From positions 62,001 through 126,000 of the forward strand of contig NZ_BMND01000003.1 of assembly GCF_014646275.1 (NCBI RefSeq): a stretch of DNA of 64,000 bases, read 5' to 3'. This DNA is from Streptomyces kronopolitis (GTDB lineage: Bacteria > Actinomycetota > Actinomycetes > Streptomycetales > Streptomycetaceae). Positions within the stretch are counted from its first letter, which is position 1. Every line of letters begins with the position of its first letter. Shown piece after piece: positions 43,176 to 53,125 of this stretch. The notes below the pieces were generated by a model that worked only from the letters and a program-made list of their open reading frames with translations, had not been told where the DNA came from and ran no database searches. The position numbers and the translations under genes are program-made.

Positions 43176-45052
43176 CGGCCATCCTCTGTTGCGCCTCCGG
43201 GAAGACGCGCGCCCGAAGCAGCTCGTCCGGTGCCGTCAGTTTCTGCGACTGCTTGCCGGAGGGTCGTTTCACGCCCTGCTGGAAGCTCATAGGACAGGGC
43301 GTCAGGGACAGTCACCGTGAATACCGCGCCACCACCGGGGCGCTCGCCGACCTCGGCGCTGCCTCCATAGCGCTCGGCGAGACGCCGTACGAGGGCCAGG
43401 CCGATGCCGCGCTGCCCGTGGGCGGGCGGCTCCTTGGTCGTCCAGCCCTCGGTGAAGATCTCGGCGCGACGCGCTTCGGGCACGCCCGGACCGTTGTCGC
43501 TGACCCGCAGGACGGCGGTCCGGTCGACGGTGCACACCTCCACTTCCACGAGCGCGTCACGTCCACCCGACGCAGCGTCCAGGGCGTTGTCCACGAGGTT
43601 GCCGAGCACGGTGACGAGGCTGTGCGGATCGACCAGACGGTCGGGCAGGTACGCATCGGGCGAGATGCTGAGGGAGACGCCGCGCTCGGTGGCGACGGTG
43701 GCCTTGCCCACCAGGAGGGCGGCCAGCAACGGATCGTGGATGCGTTCGGTGACCTGCTCGGCGGTCGCGCGATGCACGCCCACTGCCTGGGTCACAAAGT
43801 CCACCGCCTCTTCGTGCAGCCCGAGTTCGAGCAGGCCGAGGAGAGTGTGCAGCCGGTTGGCGTGCTCGTGGTCCTGGGCGCGCAGGGCATCGATGAGGCC
43901 CCGGGTGCCGTCCAGCTCGCGGCCGAGCCGTTCCAGCTCGGTGCGGTCGCGCAAGGTGACCACGGCACCCCCGTCCTCGGTCGGCATGCGGTTCGCCACC
44001 AGGACCCGGTGCCCGCTGACGGCCAGCAGGTCAGCCCCCGACACACGGCCGGCCAACACGTCGGTCGTACGACCGGGAGGCAGGGCCGTTTCCAGGGGAC
44101 GGCCGTTGTCCTCGGCGCGGAGCTCCAGGAGGCGCTGCGCCTCGTCGTTCATGAGGCGGATACGGCCTTGCCTGTCGAGCGCCAGGAACCCCTCACGGAT
44201 GCCGTGCAGCATTGCCTCCCGCTCGGCGAGCAGTGCGGAGATGTCGGAGAACGCCAGGTCGTGCGTGCGGCGCTGGAGGCGGCGGGAGACAAGGTAGGCG
44301 GCGAGAGCGCCCACGGCCAGGGCCCCGCCGGCGTAGGCGAGCAGTTGGGGGACGGTGGAGAGCAGCCGTTCCTGCACGCTCTTGTACGCGATGCCGACGG
44401 ACACCGCTCCGATGATCTTGCCTTGCTCGTCACGGAGCGGCACCTTGCCACGCGCGGACCTGCCGAGAGTGCCTTCGTCGATCTGCATGACTTCCCGGCC
44501 GGAGAGCACGACGCTGGGGTCGGTCGAGACGTGGCGCCCGATCTCGGCCGGATCGGTGTGGGACCAGCGGACCCCTCGCTTATCCATGATCACCACGTAT
44601 TCGGCTCCGGTGGCGGCGCGAATTCGTTCCGCCTCGTTCTGCACGGGGCCGTGCAGCGTCGGCCGGGAGGACTCCAGGGCGTCGTCGAGGCGCGACTCGG
44701 CGGCGGCGGTCTGTGCGATGGACAAGGCGCGGCGCATCGCTTGATCGTCGAGTTGCGCACTGAGCGGGGCGAGGAACAAGCCGGTGGCCAGTGCGGTGAC
44801 TCCTGCGGCAATGGCCAGCTGCACCATCAGGACCTGGGAGAACACCTTCCGTGGCCAGCCCAGGTGCGGGCGACGAAACCTGGAGGTGGCCGACCCGTGG
44901 TTCGGCTGGTCCCGCCGATCACCGGACGCGTGCGGGACGCCGTGGGGTGCGCTGCTGGTGGGGGAGGAGAGCGTTTCGGCGGCGGGAAGCGGCGCGGGAC
45001 CCGAGGGCTCTGTGGCGCTCGGGCGCGGAACGGAATCCTCCTTTTCGCCCAT
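43172..45052 (-). CDS. CitA/DcuS-type sensor histidine kinase
   Basis: 626 aa, ATG 45052. Residues 1-65 are an unusual Pro/Ser/Ala-rich cytoplasmic tail. Membrane helices are at about 70-97 and 235-258, flanking a periplasmic PDC/PASta-like sensor (GAEYVVIMDKRGVRWSHTDPAEIG). A cytoplasmic PAS domain follows (ALDRQGRIRLMNDEAQRLLEL). The phospho-His is in DHEHANRLHTLLGLLELG (about 395) and the HATPase has NLVDNALDAASGG and GQRGIGLALV. The sensor resembles those binding di- or tricarboxylates. Its exact ligand is unknown. Confidence 0.93.
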   Translation of the reverse strand: MGEKEDSVPRPSATEPSGPAPLPAAETLSSPTSSAPHGVPHASGDRRDQPNHGSATSRFRRPHLGWPRKVFSQVLMVQLAIAAGVTALATGLFLAPLSAQLDDQAMRRALSIAQTAAAESRLDDALESSRPTLHGPVQNEAERIRAATGAEYVVIMDKRGVRWSHTDPAEIGRHVSTDPSVVLSGREVMQIDEGTLGRSARGKVPLRDEQGKIIGAVSVGIAYKSVQERLLSTVPQLLAYAGGALAVGALAAYLVSRRLQRRTHDLAFSDISALLAEREAMLHGIREGFLALDRQGRIRLMNDEAQRLLELRAEDNGRPLETALPPGRTTDVLAGRVSGADLLAVSGHRVLVANRMPTEDGGAVVTLRDRTELERLGRELDGTRGLIDALRAQDHEHANRLHTLLGLLELGLHEEAVDFVTQAVGVHRATAEQVTERIHDPLLAALLVGKATVATERGVSLSISPDAYLPDRLVDPHSLVTVLGNLVDNALDAASGGRDALVEVEVCTVDRTAVLRVSDNGPGVPEARRAEIFTEGWTTKEPPAHGQRGIGLALVRRLAERYGGSAEVGERPGGGAVFTVTVPDALSYELPAGRETTLRQAVAETDGTGRAASGARLPGGATEDGR

Positions 45053-45663
45053 ACGAACGAACAGTAAGCGCGTTGATGGTCGGGCCGGTAACCCTCACAG
45101 TGACGAATTCGGAGCGTGTTCGCACCGCGACGCCGACGTGGCTTCGGTCGACCGTGTCCCGATCATGGGCTGGCGCGGAACGCGACTTCGGCTGGTGCGA
45201 GGAGTTATCCACAGGCCTGTCGGTTGCGGAACGTGCGCACTTAGCCTCGAAAGGTGAGCCGACTGGGCTCTGCAGGCGTCGGTCTGAGCGCGACCGACTG
45301 ATGGTCGAGGTGCGCGACCGAGCGCGGAGAGGAGTGGTCATGCGGTGGACGGGGGAGGGCTGCGGGGCCTGGCGAAAGCCGCGAAGGGCGGCTGGTGAGA
45401 TGCTGCGCGGTCGACGCCGGGCCGGGAGTGATTCATCCCGGCATGGCTGGTCAGTGAGTTTCGCCTGCAGTCTCACGTGGTCCTCGCCCAGCCCCGTGCC
45501 GCCGGAGGAGCATCGCCCCACCACCGAGACATCACCGTCGAGCCACCACGCTCCCCGATCTGTAGATGACCGTCGACTCGGCAGAGACGAGGTCCCCGAT
45601 GGGAGTCGAGTGAGGGAGAACAACGGTGGAGAACCCGGCGGGTGTGCGGCGGAACCCTCGCGG
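45053..45663. other. Intergenic, CitA-type kinase to ferredoxin gene
   Basis: 611 bp between two minus-strand genes. No frame here resembles a protein. One DnaA-box-like TTATCCACAGG at 45205-45215. The promoter of the two-component operon must lie near 45060-45150, but no hexamer stands out. Confidence 0.55.
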
Positions 45664-46662
45664 TCAGCTGCCGACGGCTTGCGCCGTCCTCCGGGGCATG
45701 CGGTTCACCGCGTCGATGGAGACAACGGCCATACGCGCCGGTGGACCGAGCGGCGCACCACAGCTGGCGGGCGCCGCAGCACCATCGGCCCGCTGTTCGA
45801 CGGTGACCTGCCAGCTGCGGCCGTCGGAGTGCGCCACGGTGACGGCCCACGCGGAGGAGGCTCCCGTGAGGGAAGAGCCTCCGGGCGTCGCACTGCCGGC
45901 CGGCCTCGGTTCGGGCCGCACCGTGTCGGTCCGTACGACGTCGAGTGCGTCCGCCCGATCCTCTCCGAGCAGTTCGCGGACCGCCAGGTCGGCGGCCTGT
46001 CCCGGCCGGTCCCACGCCGAACGGCCGCGGCAGTGGTCGATCGTGATCCGTCCGTCGCGCGCCGCTTCCACAGCCTCCTTGACGAGGGGAGCCGAGGCAC
46101 GTCCGTAGGCGTAGCCGAAGGGCAGGACGAACAGAGTGGGGGAGAAGCGATGCCCTCCGATGTGGGTGACCTCCCAGGCCTCAGCTCCGCTCGCAGCGAG
46201 CTCGGCGGCCAGCGGGCGCCCGAGCAGAGCGCAGCAGCGGTCCCGCTTGCCGTTGGTGCACACGAGGACCAGCGGTTCACCGATGTACGGCTCCCAGAGG
46301 CTGTGGTGCTCGCCAGCTCCCAAAGCCGTGAAGTCCAGACCGAGAGCCGCCCGCGGGTCGCTGACGGTGGTGGTGCGGATCCAGGTACGTCCGGGAGCGG
46401 TGTGCGCGAGGAACATCCGGTGCCGGGCGGTGCCGTTGCAGTCGGCATGGCGCCCGGGGCGGCGGATCAGGGCGACCCGCACGCCCGTCCCCTCGGTCGC
46501 GGCCTCCAGGGCCCGGCCGACATCAGGATCGAGGTGACTGTTCGTCAGCGCTTGGGCTCCCCAAGGTCCCGTCTGCTCGATGAGCAGCCAGGTTCGGGCG
46601 GTGGCCGCGGTCGCGGTGAGCGATTCGGCCGATTCACGGGAAGCGGTGGCACAGGTACTCAC
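45664..46662 (-). CDS. Sucrase/ferredoxin-like (thioredoxin-like [2Fe-2S]) protein, iron-regulated
   Basis: 332 aa. GTG 46662 is next to the iron box; TAGGCT (46675-46670) ends 7 nt before it, so the mRNA is leaderless. The family is shown by the iron-sulfur ligands: Cys in HADCNGT, CTNGKRDRCC, and THIGGHRF, the HxGGH motif of Apd1-type proteins where His residues help bind the cluster. Residues 20-240 are the domain and 245-332 a variable tail. Probably an electron-transfer protein made under iron shortage, perhaps in ferric-siderophore reduction. That role is inference from the operator and family. Confidence 0.85.
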   Translation of the reverse strand: MSTCATASRESAESLTATAATARTWLLIEQTGPWGAQALTNSHLDPDVGRALEAATEGTGVRVALIRRPGRHADCNGTARHRMFLAHTAPGRTWIRTTTVSDPRAALGLDFTALGAGEHHSLWEPYIGEPLVLVCTNGKRDRCCALLGRPLAAELAASGAEAWEVTHIGGHRFSPTLFVLPFGYAYGRASAPLVKEAVEAARDGRITIDHCRGRSAWDRPGQAADLAVRELLGEDRADALDVVRTDTVRPEPRPAGSATPGGSSLTGASSAWAVTVAHSDGRSWQVTVEQRADGAAAPASCGAPLGPPARMAVVSIDAVNRMPRRTAQAVGS

Positions 46663-46681
46663 ATAGGTGAGCCTAACCTCA
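46663..46681 (-). promoter_or_regulatory. Iron box (DmdR1/IdeR operator) over the ferredoxin promoter
   Basis: Minus strand reads TGAGGTTAGGCTCACCTAT, 17 of 19 identical to the consensus TTAGGTTAGGCTCACCTAA. It covers the -10 box TAGGCT and abuts the GTG start, so Fe2+-repressor would block RNA polymerase directly. Confidence 0.88.
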
Positions 46682-46870
46682 TCCGCTGAGTGCCCGACGC
46701 CGGGTGTCCCCCAGCGGGTGACGGCGATGGCTCGCGTCGCCTTACCCGGGAGTCCTTACGGGCGGTTCAGCAGTGCCGAGGGCGGTCGCGGCGGCGGAGT
46801 CTGTGTCCCGGCGCCGGCTCCCGTAAGGCTCAGCAAGGTGAAGCGCCGGCCTCGCCCGCGAACTCATCGC

Positions 46871-48121
46871 TCACGGCAACCGCTGTGGAGGACGGGGACC
46901 GTGATACTGGCCGCTGGGACGCAGGCGCAGGGGGCTTTCGGAGTATTCCTCCAGGGCGTGGGCGATCCAGCCTGCTGTGCGGGCAATGGCGAAGATCGTC
47001 TCTCCGGCCTCGGTCGGCATGCCTGTGGAAGCGGTCAGTACGGCCAGTGCCAGGTCGACATTTGCGTGCAACTCCGTATGGCGGGCCGTGGTGGTGATCA
47101 CTTCACGGGCGGCCTGCAGGGCGAGGTGGGCACGTGGCACATCCTCCAAAAGGCGGAACAGCGTGCGAGCCCGCGGGTCATCACCGGGATAGAGAGGGTG
47201 ACCGAGTCCTGGTACCCCTCGGCCGGCCCGCAGATGGTCGGTCACGACGGCGGCCGCGCTGCCCCGGTCCAGTACCTCCGCCAGCATCCGGTGGGCAAGT
47301 CCGCTCGCCGCGCCGTGCAGCACGCCGTCCAAGGCCCCGAAGCCGGCTGAAACGATCGCATACGGATGGGCACGGGCAGAGGCGGCAACCCGGACTGCGA
47401 GCGTAGAGGCGGCGAGGTCGTGGTCGATGAGCAGGACCAATGCGGCGTCCAGCGCTCGGAGCGCCTCGGGAGTGGCCGGTTCCGCGGTCAGTCGTGACCA
47501 GAGGCGTGCGGCGAGGGCATCGTCGGCCGGTGACTTCGGGGCATGCGGTGGCAAGGCGTCGACGAGGGTGGGGATGAGGCTGCGGGCGATGTCGACGACG
47601 GTGTCCTCGGACAGGTCGAAGCGGAGCGGGTCGGCGGCCGCGGCGGCGATCACGCCGACCCGTAGCCGGTCCATCGGTCCGCTGTGTGCCGGCAGGGCCT
47701 CAACGGCGCGTTGGGTGGCGGACAGTGCGTCGCGCGGTGCTGTGAAGCGCATGCCGGGGCGTAGTTCACCGGTCCACAGCCACTCGGCGACTTCTTCGTA
47801 GCTGTAGTGGGCGGCGAGTTGCGAGGTGTCGACGCCGCGGAAGTAACAGTGATCGCGGTCGATCAGGGTGATGCCGGTGCGGATCGCCAACTCGCTGCCG
47901 GGTGTCGCGGATTCGCGGCGGCCGACGCGGCGGGCCAGTGCCTCGACCTCTTTCGCGTCGAAGGTGCTGCCACGACTGCCGGGCGTACGGCGGCTGGTCA
48001 GTTGGCCGCGGCTGACATAGGCGTACACCGTCTCCGGTTTCACGCCGAGCCGCTCGGCCGTCTCCCGGGTGCTCAGTCGCTGTCCGCCCCGGCCTGGTGC
48101 CGCTTCCTGCTGGTCTGCCAT
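46871..48121 (-). CDS. Citrate synthase-family protein with N-terminal helix-turn-helix
   Basis: 416 aa, ATG 48121. Residues 15-70 are a MerR/excisionase-like helix-turn-helix (LSTRETAERLGVKPETVYAYVSRGQL...FDAKEVEALARR). Residues 80-405 are a citrate synthase fold with counterparts of the catalytic His (LHGAAS), the second His (GLGHPLYPGDDPRA) and the Asp (HANVDLALAVLT). So it could condense oxaloacetate with acetyl-CoA and may also bind DNA. It is divergent from a second citrate synthase gene across 112 bp containing palindromes. Regulatory function is inferred, not shown. Confidence 0.88.
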   Translation of the reverse strand: MADQQEAAPGRGGQRLSTRETAERLGVKPETVYAYVSRGQLTSRRTPGSRGSTFDAKEVEALARRVGRRESATPGSELAIRTGITLIDRDHCYFRGVDTSQLAAHYSYEEVAEWLWTGELRPGMRFTAPRDALSATQRAVEALPAHSGPMDRLRVGVIAAAAADPLRFDLSEDTVVDIARSLIPTLVDALPPHAPKSPADDALAARLWSRLTAEPATPEALRALDAALVLLIDHDLAASTLAVRVAASARAHPYAIVSAGFGALDGVLHGAASGLAHRMLAEVLDRGSAAAVVTDHLRAGRGVPGLGHPLYPGDDPRARTLFRLLEDVPRAHLALQAAREVITTTARHTELHANVDLALAVLTASTGMPTEAGETIFAIARTAGWIAHALEEYSESPLRLRPSGQYHGPRPPQRLP

Positions 48122-48157
48122 GGGATCACCGTATCGGGATCGTCCACATTGATGGAA

Positions 48158-48182
48158 TCAATATTGACAAGTATTGAGTCAA
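48158..48182. promoter_or_regulatory. Palindromic AT-rich operator region between two citrate synthase genes
   Basis: Perfect 10-bp palindrome TCAATATTGA (48158-48167) overlaps the dyad TTGAC-N9-GTCAA (48164-48182). It is in the 112-bp divergent gap. The divergent HTH-citrate synthase is the obvious candidate binder. Confidence 0.55.
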
Positions 48183-48233
48183 GGATGGACAGTCGAATCA
48201 ATTATTCGGGTGAGGAAGAGTAGGAGATCAGCC

Positions 48234-49403
48234 ATGCCGATCGCTGAGGTGAACGCACCGGTTGACGCGCCGCGCGGACTTGCGGGCGTCATCGTCACCG
48301 AGACCCAATTGGGTGACGTCCGGGGCACGGAGGGCTTTTATCACTACCGTCAGTACTCAGCCGTCGAGCTGGCCTCAGCCCGCAGCTTCGAGGACGTGTG
48401 GCACTTGATGTTCCACGGCGAGCTGCCCGATGCGGCGCAGCTGGCCGCCTTCAGGGCCGAGACCGCCGCACTGCGTGCCGTACCCGCGGCCGTATGCGAC
48501 GCGCTGCCCGCCCTCGCCCGTGCCGGTGCGCGCTCCGGCCCGCTCGCCGGTTTGCGCACCGCGTTGTCGCTGCTCGGCGCGACGGCCGGCTTCCGGCCCC
48601 TGTACGACATGGACGCCGACCATCGCCGCACCGACGCCCTCGCCGCATGCGCCGCAGTACCGACGCTGATCACCGCGCTGCACCGGCTGGGCCGGGGCCT
48701 GCAGCCTGTCGAGCCGCGTGCGGACCTCGGCCACGCGGCCAACTACCTGTACATGCTCACCGGCGAAGAGCCGGACCCGGAGCGTGTCCGGGCGATAGAG
48801 GCGTATCTGATCTCCACCATCGACCACGGATTCAACGCCTCGACCTTCACCGCACGCGTCATCGCCTCCACCGGCGCCGACCTCGCGGCCTGTCTCGTGG
48901 GCGCCGTCGGCGCACTCTCCGGCCCGTTGCACGGCGGCGCGCCCAGTCGCGCACTGGACATGCTCGATGCGATCGGCACCCCCGACCGCATCGATTCCTG
49001 GGTCCGCGACAGCATCCTGCGCGGCGACCGGATCATGGGGTTCGGGCACTCCGTCTACCGCACCGAGGACCCGCGTTCGAGGATGCTGCGAGGGGTCGCC
49101 GAACGGTTCGGAGGGCAGCTGGTGGACTTCGCCGTCCAGGTGGAGGCGAGGGTCGAAGCACTGCTGGCCGAGCTCAAGCCCGGTCGTGAGCTGCATACGA
49201 ACGTGGAGCTCTACGCGGGTGTCGTCATGGAGCTGTGCGGGCTGCCGAGGGAGATGTTCACGCCCACCTTCTGCGCGGCCCGTGTGGTCGGCTGGAGTGC
49301 CAACATCCTGGAGCAGGCCGAGGACTCGAAGATCATCCGTCCGGCGGCCCGGTACGTGGGTCCGCCCCCGCCGCAGCCGCTGCCGGTCGCCGTGCCCCGC
49401 TAG
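48234..49403 (+). CDS. Citrate synthase / citrate synthase-like enzyme
   Basis: 389 aa, ATG 48234 with AGGAG 7 bp upstream. Active-site equivalents are His in LHGGAPS, His in GFGHSVYRTEDPR and the carboxylate in HTNVELYAG, where Glu replaces the usual Asp of NVDFYSG. Overall length fits the short bacterial dimeric type II enzymes. The reaction would be oxaloacetate (or a related 2-oxoacid) plus acyl-CoA. Citrate versus methylcitrate activity cannot be told. Divergent partner at 46871. Confidence 0.9.
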   Translation: MPIAEVNAPVDAPRGLAGVIVTETQLGDVRGTEGFYHYRQYSAVELASARSFEDVWHLMFHGELPDAAQLAAFRAETAALRAVPAAVCDALPALARAGARSGPLAGLRTALSLLGATAGFRPLYDMDADHRRTDALAACAAVPTLITALHRLGRGLQPVEPRADLGHAANYLYMLTGEEPDPERVRAIEAYLISTIDHGFNASTFTARVIASTGADLAACLVGAVGALSGPLHGGAPSRALDMLDAIGTPDRIDSWVRDSILRGDRIMGFGHSVYRTEDPRSRMLRGVAERFGGQLVDFAVQVEARVEALLAELKPGRELHTNVELYAGVVMELCGLPREMFTPTFCAARVVGWSANILEQAEDSKIIRPAARYVGPPPPQPLPVAVPR

Positions 49404-49514
49404 CGAGCGGTGCGGGGGCCGAGCCGGGCCCCCGCAGCCGGCCGTCCGTTACGATCGACAGCTCGTCCGCCGCCGGTCCGCGCGGCCCGCCACCCGCACC
49501 ATGGAGGCGCCCCC

Positions 49515-50615
49515 TTGGCCACGCAACAGATCCCGGTCGTCGTGCTCGCGGGCTTCCTCGGATCGGGCAAGACCACCCTCCTCAACCATCTGCTCGGCAA
49601 CGGTGACGGCACCCGCATCGGCGCGATCGTCAATGACTTCGGCAGCATCGAGATCGACGCCATGACCGTCGCCGGGCAGGTGGACTCGATGGTCTCGCTC
49701 GGCAACGGCTGCCTGTGCTGCGCCGTGGACACCAGCGAACTGGACACCTACCTGGAGCGGCTCGCCCGCCCCGCCGCCCGCATCGATGTGATCGTCATCG
49801 AGGCCAGCGGCCTGGCCGAGCCGCAGGAACTCATCCGGATGATCCTCGCCAGCGAGAACGACCGGATCGTCTACGGCGGGCTGATCGAGGTCGTCGATGC
49901 CGCCGAATTCGATGACACCAGGGTCCGCCACCCCGAACTGGACCGGCATGTGGGCATCGCCGACATCGTGGTGCTCAACAAGGCCGACCGCATCGGCGAC
50001 GCGGCGCGACAGGAGCTCGTCGCCACCCTCGCGGACCTCGCTCCCGGCCGGCCGGTGATCTGCACGGCGTACGGCCGGGTCGATCCCGAGCTGTTCTTCG
50101 ACCGCGGAGCGGGGGAGGGCGACGACCCGTCCGTACGGCAGCTGTCGTTCGAGGACCTGCTGCGCGAGGCCGCGGCGGGCGAGGACGATGACCACCACTG
50201 CGACGGCCACTGCGCTCACCCCGGCCACGCCCATGAGGGAGGCCATCTCCACGCCGCCTACCAGAGCGTGGAGTTCACCTCCGCCGAGCCGATGCACCCG
50301 CGCCGGCTCATGGACTTCCTCGACAGCCGCCCGGCCGGTCTCTACCGCATCAAGGGGTTCGTCCACTTCGACGTCCCGGAGAACCGCCAGCGGTTCACGC
50401 TGCACGCCGTCGGTGACTTCCTGCGCTTCTACCCGGAGCCGTGGCCGAGGGGCGAGGAGCGGTGCACCCAGCTCGTCATGATCGGCAGCGGCATCGACGC
50501 GTCCGCCCTGCGCAAGGAGCTGGAGAACTGCCGGGACAGCAGCCCGTCGGAGGCCGGCGCCCACAGCATGTGGGGCGTGCTGCGGTACGTGGCCGCGCGC
50601 GAGGAGGACTGGTGA
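49515..50615 (+). CDS. CobW/COG0523-family GTPase (metal chaperone type)
   Basis: 366 aa. TTG 49515, with ATGGAGG 9 bp before, fits the domain start. P-loop GFLGSGKTT (residues 13-21), the CxCC metal motif GCLCCAVD (about 65), NKAD (about 154). A His/Cys/Asp-rich loop at about 225-250 (DDDHHCDGHCAHPGHAHEGG) and the CobW C-terminal domain (RLMDFLDSRPAGLYRIKGF) follow. Such GTPases insert zinc, cobalt or other metals into client proteins. No Zur-box-like site was found in front of it, so the metal is unknown. Confidence 0.93.
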   Translation: MATQQIPVVVLAGFLGSGKTTLLNHLLGNGDGTRIGAIVNDFGSIEIDAMTVAGQVDSMVSLGNGCLCCAVDTSELDTYLERLARPAARIDVIVIEASGLAEPQELIRMILASENDRIVYGGLIEVVDAAEFDDTRVRHPELDRHVGIADIVVLNKADRIGDAARQELVATLADLAPGRPVICTAYGRVDPELFFDRGAGEGDDPSVRQLSFEDLLREAAAGEDDDHHCDGHCAHPGHAHEGGHLHAAYQSVEFTSAEPMHPRRLMDFLDSRPAGLYRIKGFVHFDVPENRQRFTLHAVGDFLRFYPEPWPRGEERCTQLVMIGSGIDASALRKELENCRDSSPSEAGAHSMWGVLRYVAAREEDW

Positions 50616-50622
50616 CGCCGCC

Positions 50623-50643
50623 GGGCCGGTGAGCCACCGGCCC
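50623..50643. terminator. Bidirectional terminator, CobW-type gene/parC
   Basis: 9-bp perfect stem, GGGCCGGTG (50623-50631) and CACCGGCCC (50635-50643), loop AGC, between convergent genes. Confidence 0.82.
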
Positions 50644-50677
50644 GACCGCGTCCATTCGTCCCTCGGACCGCTGCCGC

Positions 50678-53125
50678 CTACACCGGCCCGGCCAGCGCCG
50701 CCACCGGCTTCGTCAGCGGCACGCCCGAGCCGTCCCGCCGCGGATCCACCTCGGGCAGCTCCACTGGCGACCCCTTGGCGTCCGCGGCCCGCACCGGAGC
50801 CGGCCCCGCCCACGCCAGGGTCAGACAGTCCTCGCCCTTCAGGAACCGCTGGCAGCGCACCCCGCCGGTCGCGCGCCCCTTGCGCGGATACTGGTCGAAC
50901 GGGGTGAGCTTGGCCGTCGCCACCGAGTCGTCCAGCGTGCCGTGCGAGCCGGCGACCGTGAACACCATGGCGTCGGCGGCCGGATCGATCGCGGAGAACG
51001 AGAGCACCTTCGCGCCCTCGGCCAGCTTGATGCCCGTCATCCCGCCCGCCGGCCGGCCCTGCGGCCGTACCTGCGCGGCCGGATAGCGCAGCAGTTGCGC
51101 CTCGTTGGTGAGGAAGACCAGGTCCTCCTCACCGGTGCGCAGCTCGGCCGCGCCCACGATGCGGTCGCCCTCCTTGAGGGTGATGACCTCCAACTCCTCC
51201 TTGTGGGAGGGGTAGTCGGGCACCACCCGCTTGACCACGCCCTGCTCCGTGCCGAGCGCCAGGCCCGGTGAGGACTCGTCCAGCGTGGTCAGGCAGATCA
51301 GCTGCTCGCCGTCCTCCAGCGTCAGGAACTCCGAGAGCTGCGCACCGCCGGAGAGACTGGGCGCGGACGCCGTCTCCGGGAGCTGCGGCAGATCGATCAC
51401 CGAGAGCCGCAGCAGCCGGCCCAGGGACGTCACCGCGCCCACCTCGCCGCGGGTCGTCGCCGGCACCGCCGAGACGATCACGTCGTGCTTGACGCGCCGG
51501 GCGTCGGTGTCGAAGGGCACCTCTCCGGTGACCGTACGGGCGAGCAGGCCCGTCGAGGACAGCAGCACCCGGCACGGGTCGTCGGAGACCTCCAGCGGCA
51601 CCGCGCCGACCGTGGTGCCCGAGGACTCCAGCAGGACCGTGCGCCGGTCCGTGCCGTACTTCTTCGCCACCGCGGCCAGCTCACCGGACACGAGCTTGCG
51701 CAGCTCCGCGTCCGAGTCCAGGATCTGCGTCAGCTTCTCGATCTCGTCCTTCAGGCGGTCCCGCTCCGACTCCAGCTCGATCCGGTCGAACTTGGTCAGC
51801 CGGCGCAGCGGGGTGTCGAGGATGTACTGGGTCTGGATGTCGCTCAGCGAGAACCGCTCGATCAGCCGCTCCTTGGCCTGCGCGCTGTTCTCGCTGGAGC
51901 GGATCAGGCGGATCACCTCGTCGATGTCCACCAGGGCCGTCAGCAGGCCCTCGACCAGGTGAAGACGGTCGCGTCGCTTGCCGCGCCGGAACTCGCTGCG
52001 CCGGCGCACCACGGTGAAGCGGTGGTCGACATAGACCTCCAGCAGCTCCTTGAGGCCCAGCGTCAGCGGCTGGCCGTCCACCAGCGCGACGTTGTTGATG
52101 CCGAAGGACTCCTCCATCGGCGTGAGCTTGTAGAGCTGCTCCAATACGGCCTCGGGGTTGAAGCCGTTCTTGACCTCGATCACCAGCCGCAGGCCGTGTT
52201 CGCGGTCGGTCAGGTCCTTGACGTCGGCGATGCCCTGCAGCTTCTTCGAGCCGACCAGGTCCTTGATCTTGGAGATGACCTTCTCGGGGCCGACCGTGAA
52301 CGGGAGTTCGGTGACGACCAGGCCCTTGCGGCGGGCGGTGACGCTCTCGACGGTGACCGTGGCGCGGATCTTGAAGGTGCCGCGGCCCTTCTCGTACGCG
52401 TCCCGTACACCGTCGAGCCCCACGATCCGGCCGCCCGTCGGCAGGTCGGGACCCGGCACGAACCGCATCAGGGTGTCGAGATCGGCGTTCGGATGCTTGA
52501 TCAGATGCCGGGCCGCGGCGATGACCTCGCCCAGGTTGTGCGGCGGCATGTTCGTCGCCATGCCCACCGCGATGCCGGACGTGCCGTTGACGAGGAGGTT
52601 GGGGTACGCGGCCGGGAGGGCGACCGGCTCCCGCTCCTGGCCGTCGTAGTTCGGCGCGAAGTCGACGGTGTCCTCGTCGATGGACTCCGTCATCAGGGAC
52701 GTCGCGGACGCCATCTTGCACTCGGTGTACCGCATCGCGGCGGGCGGGTCGTCATTGCCCAGCGAGCCGAAGTTGCCGTGGCCGTCCACCAGCGGGAGCC
52801 GCATCGAGAACGGCTGCGCCATGCGCACCAGGGCGTCGTAGATGGACGCGTCACCGTGCGGGTGGAGCTTACCCATCACCTCGCCGACGACGCGGGCGCA
52901 CTTGACGTAGCCGCGCTCGGGCCGCAGGCCCATCTCGTTCATCTGGTACAGGATGCGGCGGTGCACGGGCTTGAGACCGTCGCGGGCGTCCGGCAGGGCG
53001 CGCGAGTAGATGACCGAATACGCGTACTCGAGGAAGGAACCCTGCATCTCGTCGACGACGTCGATGTCGAGGATCCTCTCCTCGAAGTCGTCCGGCGGCG
53101 GGGTCTTCGTGCTGCGGCGGGCCAT
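50678..53125 (-). CDS. parC: DNA topoisomerase IV subunit A (ParC/GyrA paralogue)
   Basis: 815 aa. ATG 53125 with AAGGAG about 12 bp before; codons upstream of it are not family-like. Breakage-reunion domain: [25 protein letters not shown], the QRDR region [15 protein letters not shown], and the nucleophile Tyr in AMRYTECKM (about residue 133). The long coiled coil at about 430-480 and a beta-pinwheel C-domain follow (GQL-like repeats with GLVKRV/TG strands). Partner of ParE at 35481. Confidence 0.94.
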   Translation of the reverse strand: MARRSTKTPPPDDFEERILDIDVVDEMQGSFLEYAYSVIYSRALPDARDGLKPVHRRILYQMNEMGLRPERGYVKCARVVGEVMGKLHPHGDASIYDALVRMAQPFSMRLPLVDGHGNFGSLGNDDPPAAMRYTECKMASATSLMTESIDEDTVDFAPNYDGQEREPVALPAAYPNLLVNGTSGIAVGMATNMPPHNLGEVIAAARHLIKHPNADLDTLMRFVPGPDLPTGGRIVGLDGVRDAYEKGRGTFKIRATVTVESVTARRKGLVVTELPFTVGPEKVISKIKDLVGSKKLQGIADVKDLTDREHGLRLVIEVKNGFNPEAVLEQLYKLTPMEESFGINNVALVDGQPLTLGLKELLEVYVDHRFTVVRRRSEFRRGKRRDRLHLVEGLLTALVDIDEVIRLIRSSENSAQAKERLIERFSLSDIQTQYILDTPLRRLTKFDRIELESERDRLKDEIEKLTQILDSDAELRKLVSGELAAVAKKYGTDRRTVLLESSGTTVGAVPLEVSDDPCRVLLSSTGLLARTVTGEVPFDTDARRVKHDVIVSAVPATTRGEVGAVTSLGRLLRLSVIDLPQLPETASAPSLSGGAQLSEFLTLEDGEQLICLTTLDESSPGLALGTEQGVVKRVVPDYPSHKEELEVITLKEGDRIVGAAELRTGEEDLVFLTNEAQLLRYPAAQVRPQGRPAGGMTGIKLAEGAKVLSFSAIDPAADAMVFTVAGSHGTLDDSVATAKLTPFDQYPRKGRATGGVRCQRFLKGEDCLTLAWAGPAPVRAADAKGSPVELPEVDPRRDGSGVPLTKPVAALAGPV

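Noticed and set aside
44851..46689. 612-codon open frame on the plus strand across the 45053-45663 gap
   Set aside because: It overlaps two well-supported minus-strand genes and reads as Arg/Gly/Ser-rich noise.
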